A stretch of DNA of 64,000 bases from Janthinobacterium silvisoli (GTDB lineage Bacteria; Pseudomonadota; Gammaproteobacteria; Burkholderiales; Burkholderiaceae_D), in the NCBI RefSeq assembly GCF_014200725.1, contig NZ_JACHCL010000001.1, forward strand, positions 1,550,001 through 1,614,000, given 5' to 3'. Position 1 is the first letter of the stretch; every line of letters starts with the position of its first letter. The notes under the pieces are model-generated. The model saw only the letters and a list, made by a program, of their open reading frames with translations. It ran no database searches and was not told the origin of the DNA. Below, in pieces: positions 63,453 to 64,000 of this stretch. A program made the position numbers and the translations under genes.

Positions 63453-64000
63453 CTACCCAGCAACAGCCGCTACCGGGGCAACAGCTGCGCTGCGCACGCG
63501 CGACACCCACCATACCGTCAGCAGCGACAAGCCCGCCGCCAGCCAGCCATTGATGCCATAGCCGCTGATATGGCCTGCCGCATCGGTCGACAGGGTCAAG
63601 CCGCCCAGCAAGGCGCCCAGGCCGCTGCCCAGCTGCTGCAGGGCAGAATTGACGCTGAGGAAGGCGCCCCGCTTCTGCGGCTGCGGGATGGTGGTCAGCA
63701 AGGCCTGCAGGGGGATAGTGCGGCCCGAGACCAGGGTCATGAAGAACGGAAACACCACCAGCAGCGCCAGCAAGGGCAACTGCGGCAAGTGCGTGATCAA
63801 GAGCATGGGCAAGATCGACAGCAGCGCGATCCAGCGGTACACCTGCTGCTTGCCCGCCTTGTCTGCCCAGCGCCCGATCAGCCGCGCCGTGAATAAGGTA
63901 GCGCAGCCACCGGCCAGGTAGACCCAGGTGACATCGGCCGGGGCGATACCGAGATTACCCACCAGCACCGGCGAAATAAACGGAATCACCAGCATCGACG
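63453..64000 (-). CDS. MFS transporter, C-terminal part (5' end outside window)
   Basis: At least 180 aa of the C-terminal half. Five to six membrane segments with LIGRWADKAGKQQVYRWIAL, the second-half signature loop, and PQPQKRGAFLSVNSALQQLG. A trailing Ala/Val tail ends the protein. The frame stays open through position 64000, so the start lies to the right. It converges with the 62982 gene and shares its stop-stop junction. Substrate unknown. Confidence 0.85.
   Translation of the reverse strand, partial: SMLVIPFISPVLVGNLGIAPADVTWVYLAGGCATLFTARLIGRWADKAGKQQVYRWIALLSILPMLLITHLPQLPLLALLVVFPFFMTLVSGRTIPLQALLTTIPQPQKRGAFLSVNSALQQLGSGLGALLGGLTLSTDAAGHISGYGINGWLAAGLSLLTVWWVSRVRSAAVAPVAAVAG

Overview
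The window looks like a chromosomal segment of a betaproteobacterium of the Oxalobacteraceae (Janthinobacterium/Duganella/Massilia type). The pointers are high GC with many GGC/GCC codons, typical betaproteobacterial neighbourhoods (rpmB-rpmG, aceE-aceF-lpdA with a lipoyl domain on the Lpd, prlC-holC, zapB-zapA-6S RNA, CIRCE-groES-groEL), and a heavy load of secreted and envelope proteins. No prophage, transposase, CRISPR array or rRNA operon is visible. The genus is an inference from general familiarity, not from a search.

Layout. 1-2.8 kb: the livH-livM-livG end of a branched-chain amino-acid type ABC transporter (minus strand, cut by the left edge). 3.1-6.1 kb: ispH-fkpB, radC, rpmB-rpmG. 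6.1-11.4 kb: a fatty acid desaturase, an MscS channel, an RsmB-like rRNA methyltransferase, purN and an orphan barstar homologue. 11.8-15.2 kb: glycine-zipper envelope protein, spermidine-synthase-like protein, a lone GspE/PilB ATPase and tRNA-Lys. 15.3-28.1 kb: mostly exported proteins (a five-heme cytochrome that looks like a fusion, a lipoprotein phosphoesterase, an LprI-like protein, an S9 peptidase, an MFS carrier, a BON protein, a small zinc protease and an M49-like peptidase). 28.2-36.8 kb: a chemoreceptor, an SDR/LysR divergent pair and a complete EmrAB-TolC-like efflux operon facing a TetR regulator, with two matching palindromes between them.

36.8-38.8 kb is the accessory spot. It holds a low-GC two-gene cassette of unknown membrane and small proteins, beside a degenerate metallophosphoesterase whose C-terminus resembles the tail of STAND-type conflict NTPases. 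39.0-45.3 kb is the pyruvate dehydrogenase operon. 45.5-49.3 kb: folD, prlC, holC and a small coiled protein. 49.3-56.9 kb: a palindromic repeat, an orphan LivK-like binding protein, an epimerase-like protein, a GH71/99-like lipoprotein, a cytochrome c, and ilvD facing a LysR gene. 57.0-59.4 kb: lgt, an EVE-domain protein, 6S RNA, zapA and a zapB-like gene. 59.5-64 kb: a duplicated-domain exported protein, CIRCE-groESL, a membrane-anchored hypothetical and a truncated MFS gene.

The most unusual signals are: (i) the accessory spot at 36.8-38.8 kb; (ii) a 120-146 bp dispersed repeat present twice (51844-51989 and, inverted, 58638-58757), with terminal inverted repeats that change in a compensating way and each copy starting exactly at the stop codon of the gene before it; (iii) the five-heme fusion cytochrome; (iv) twin operators of the efflux operon. 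Everything here was read by eye; no database search was run.
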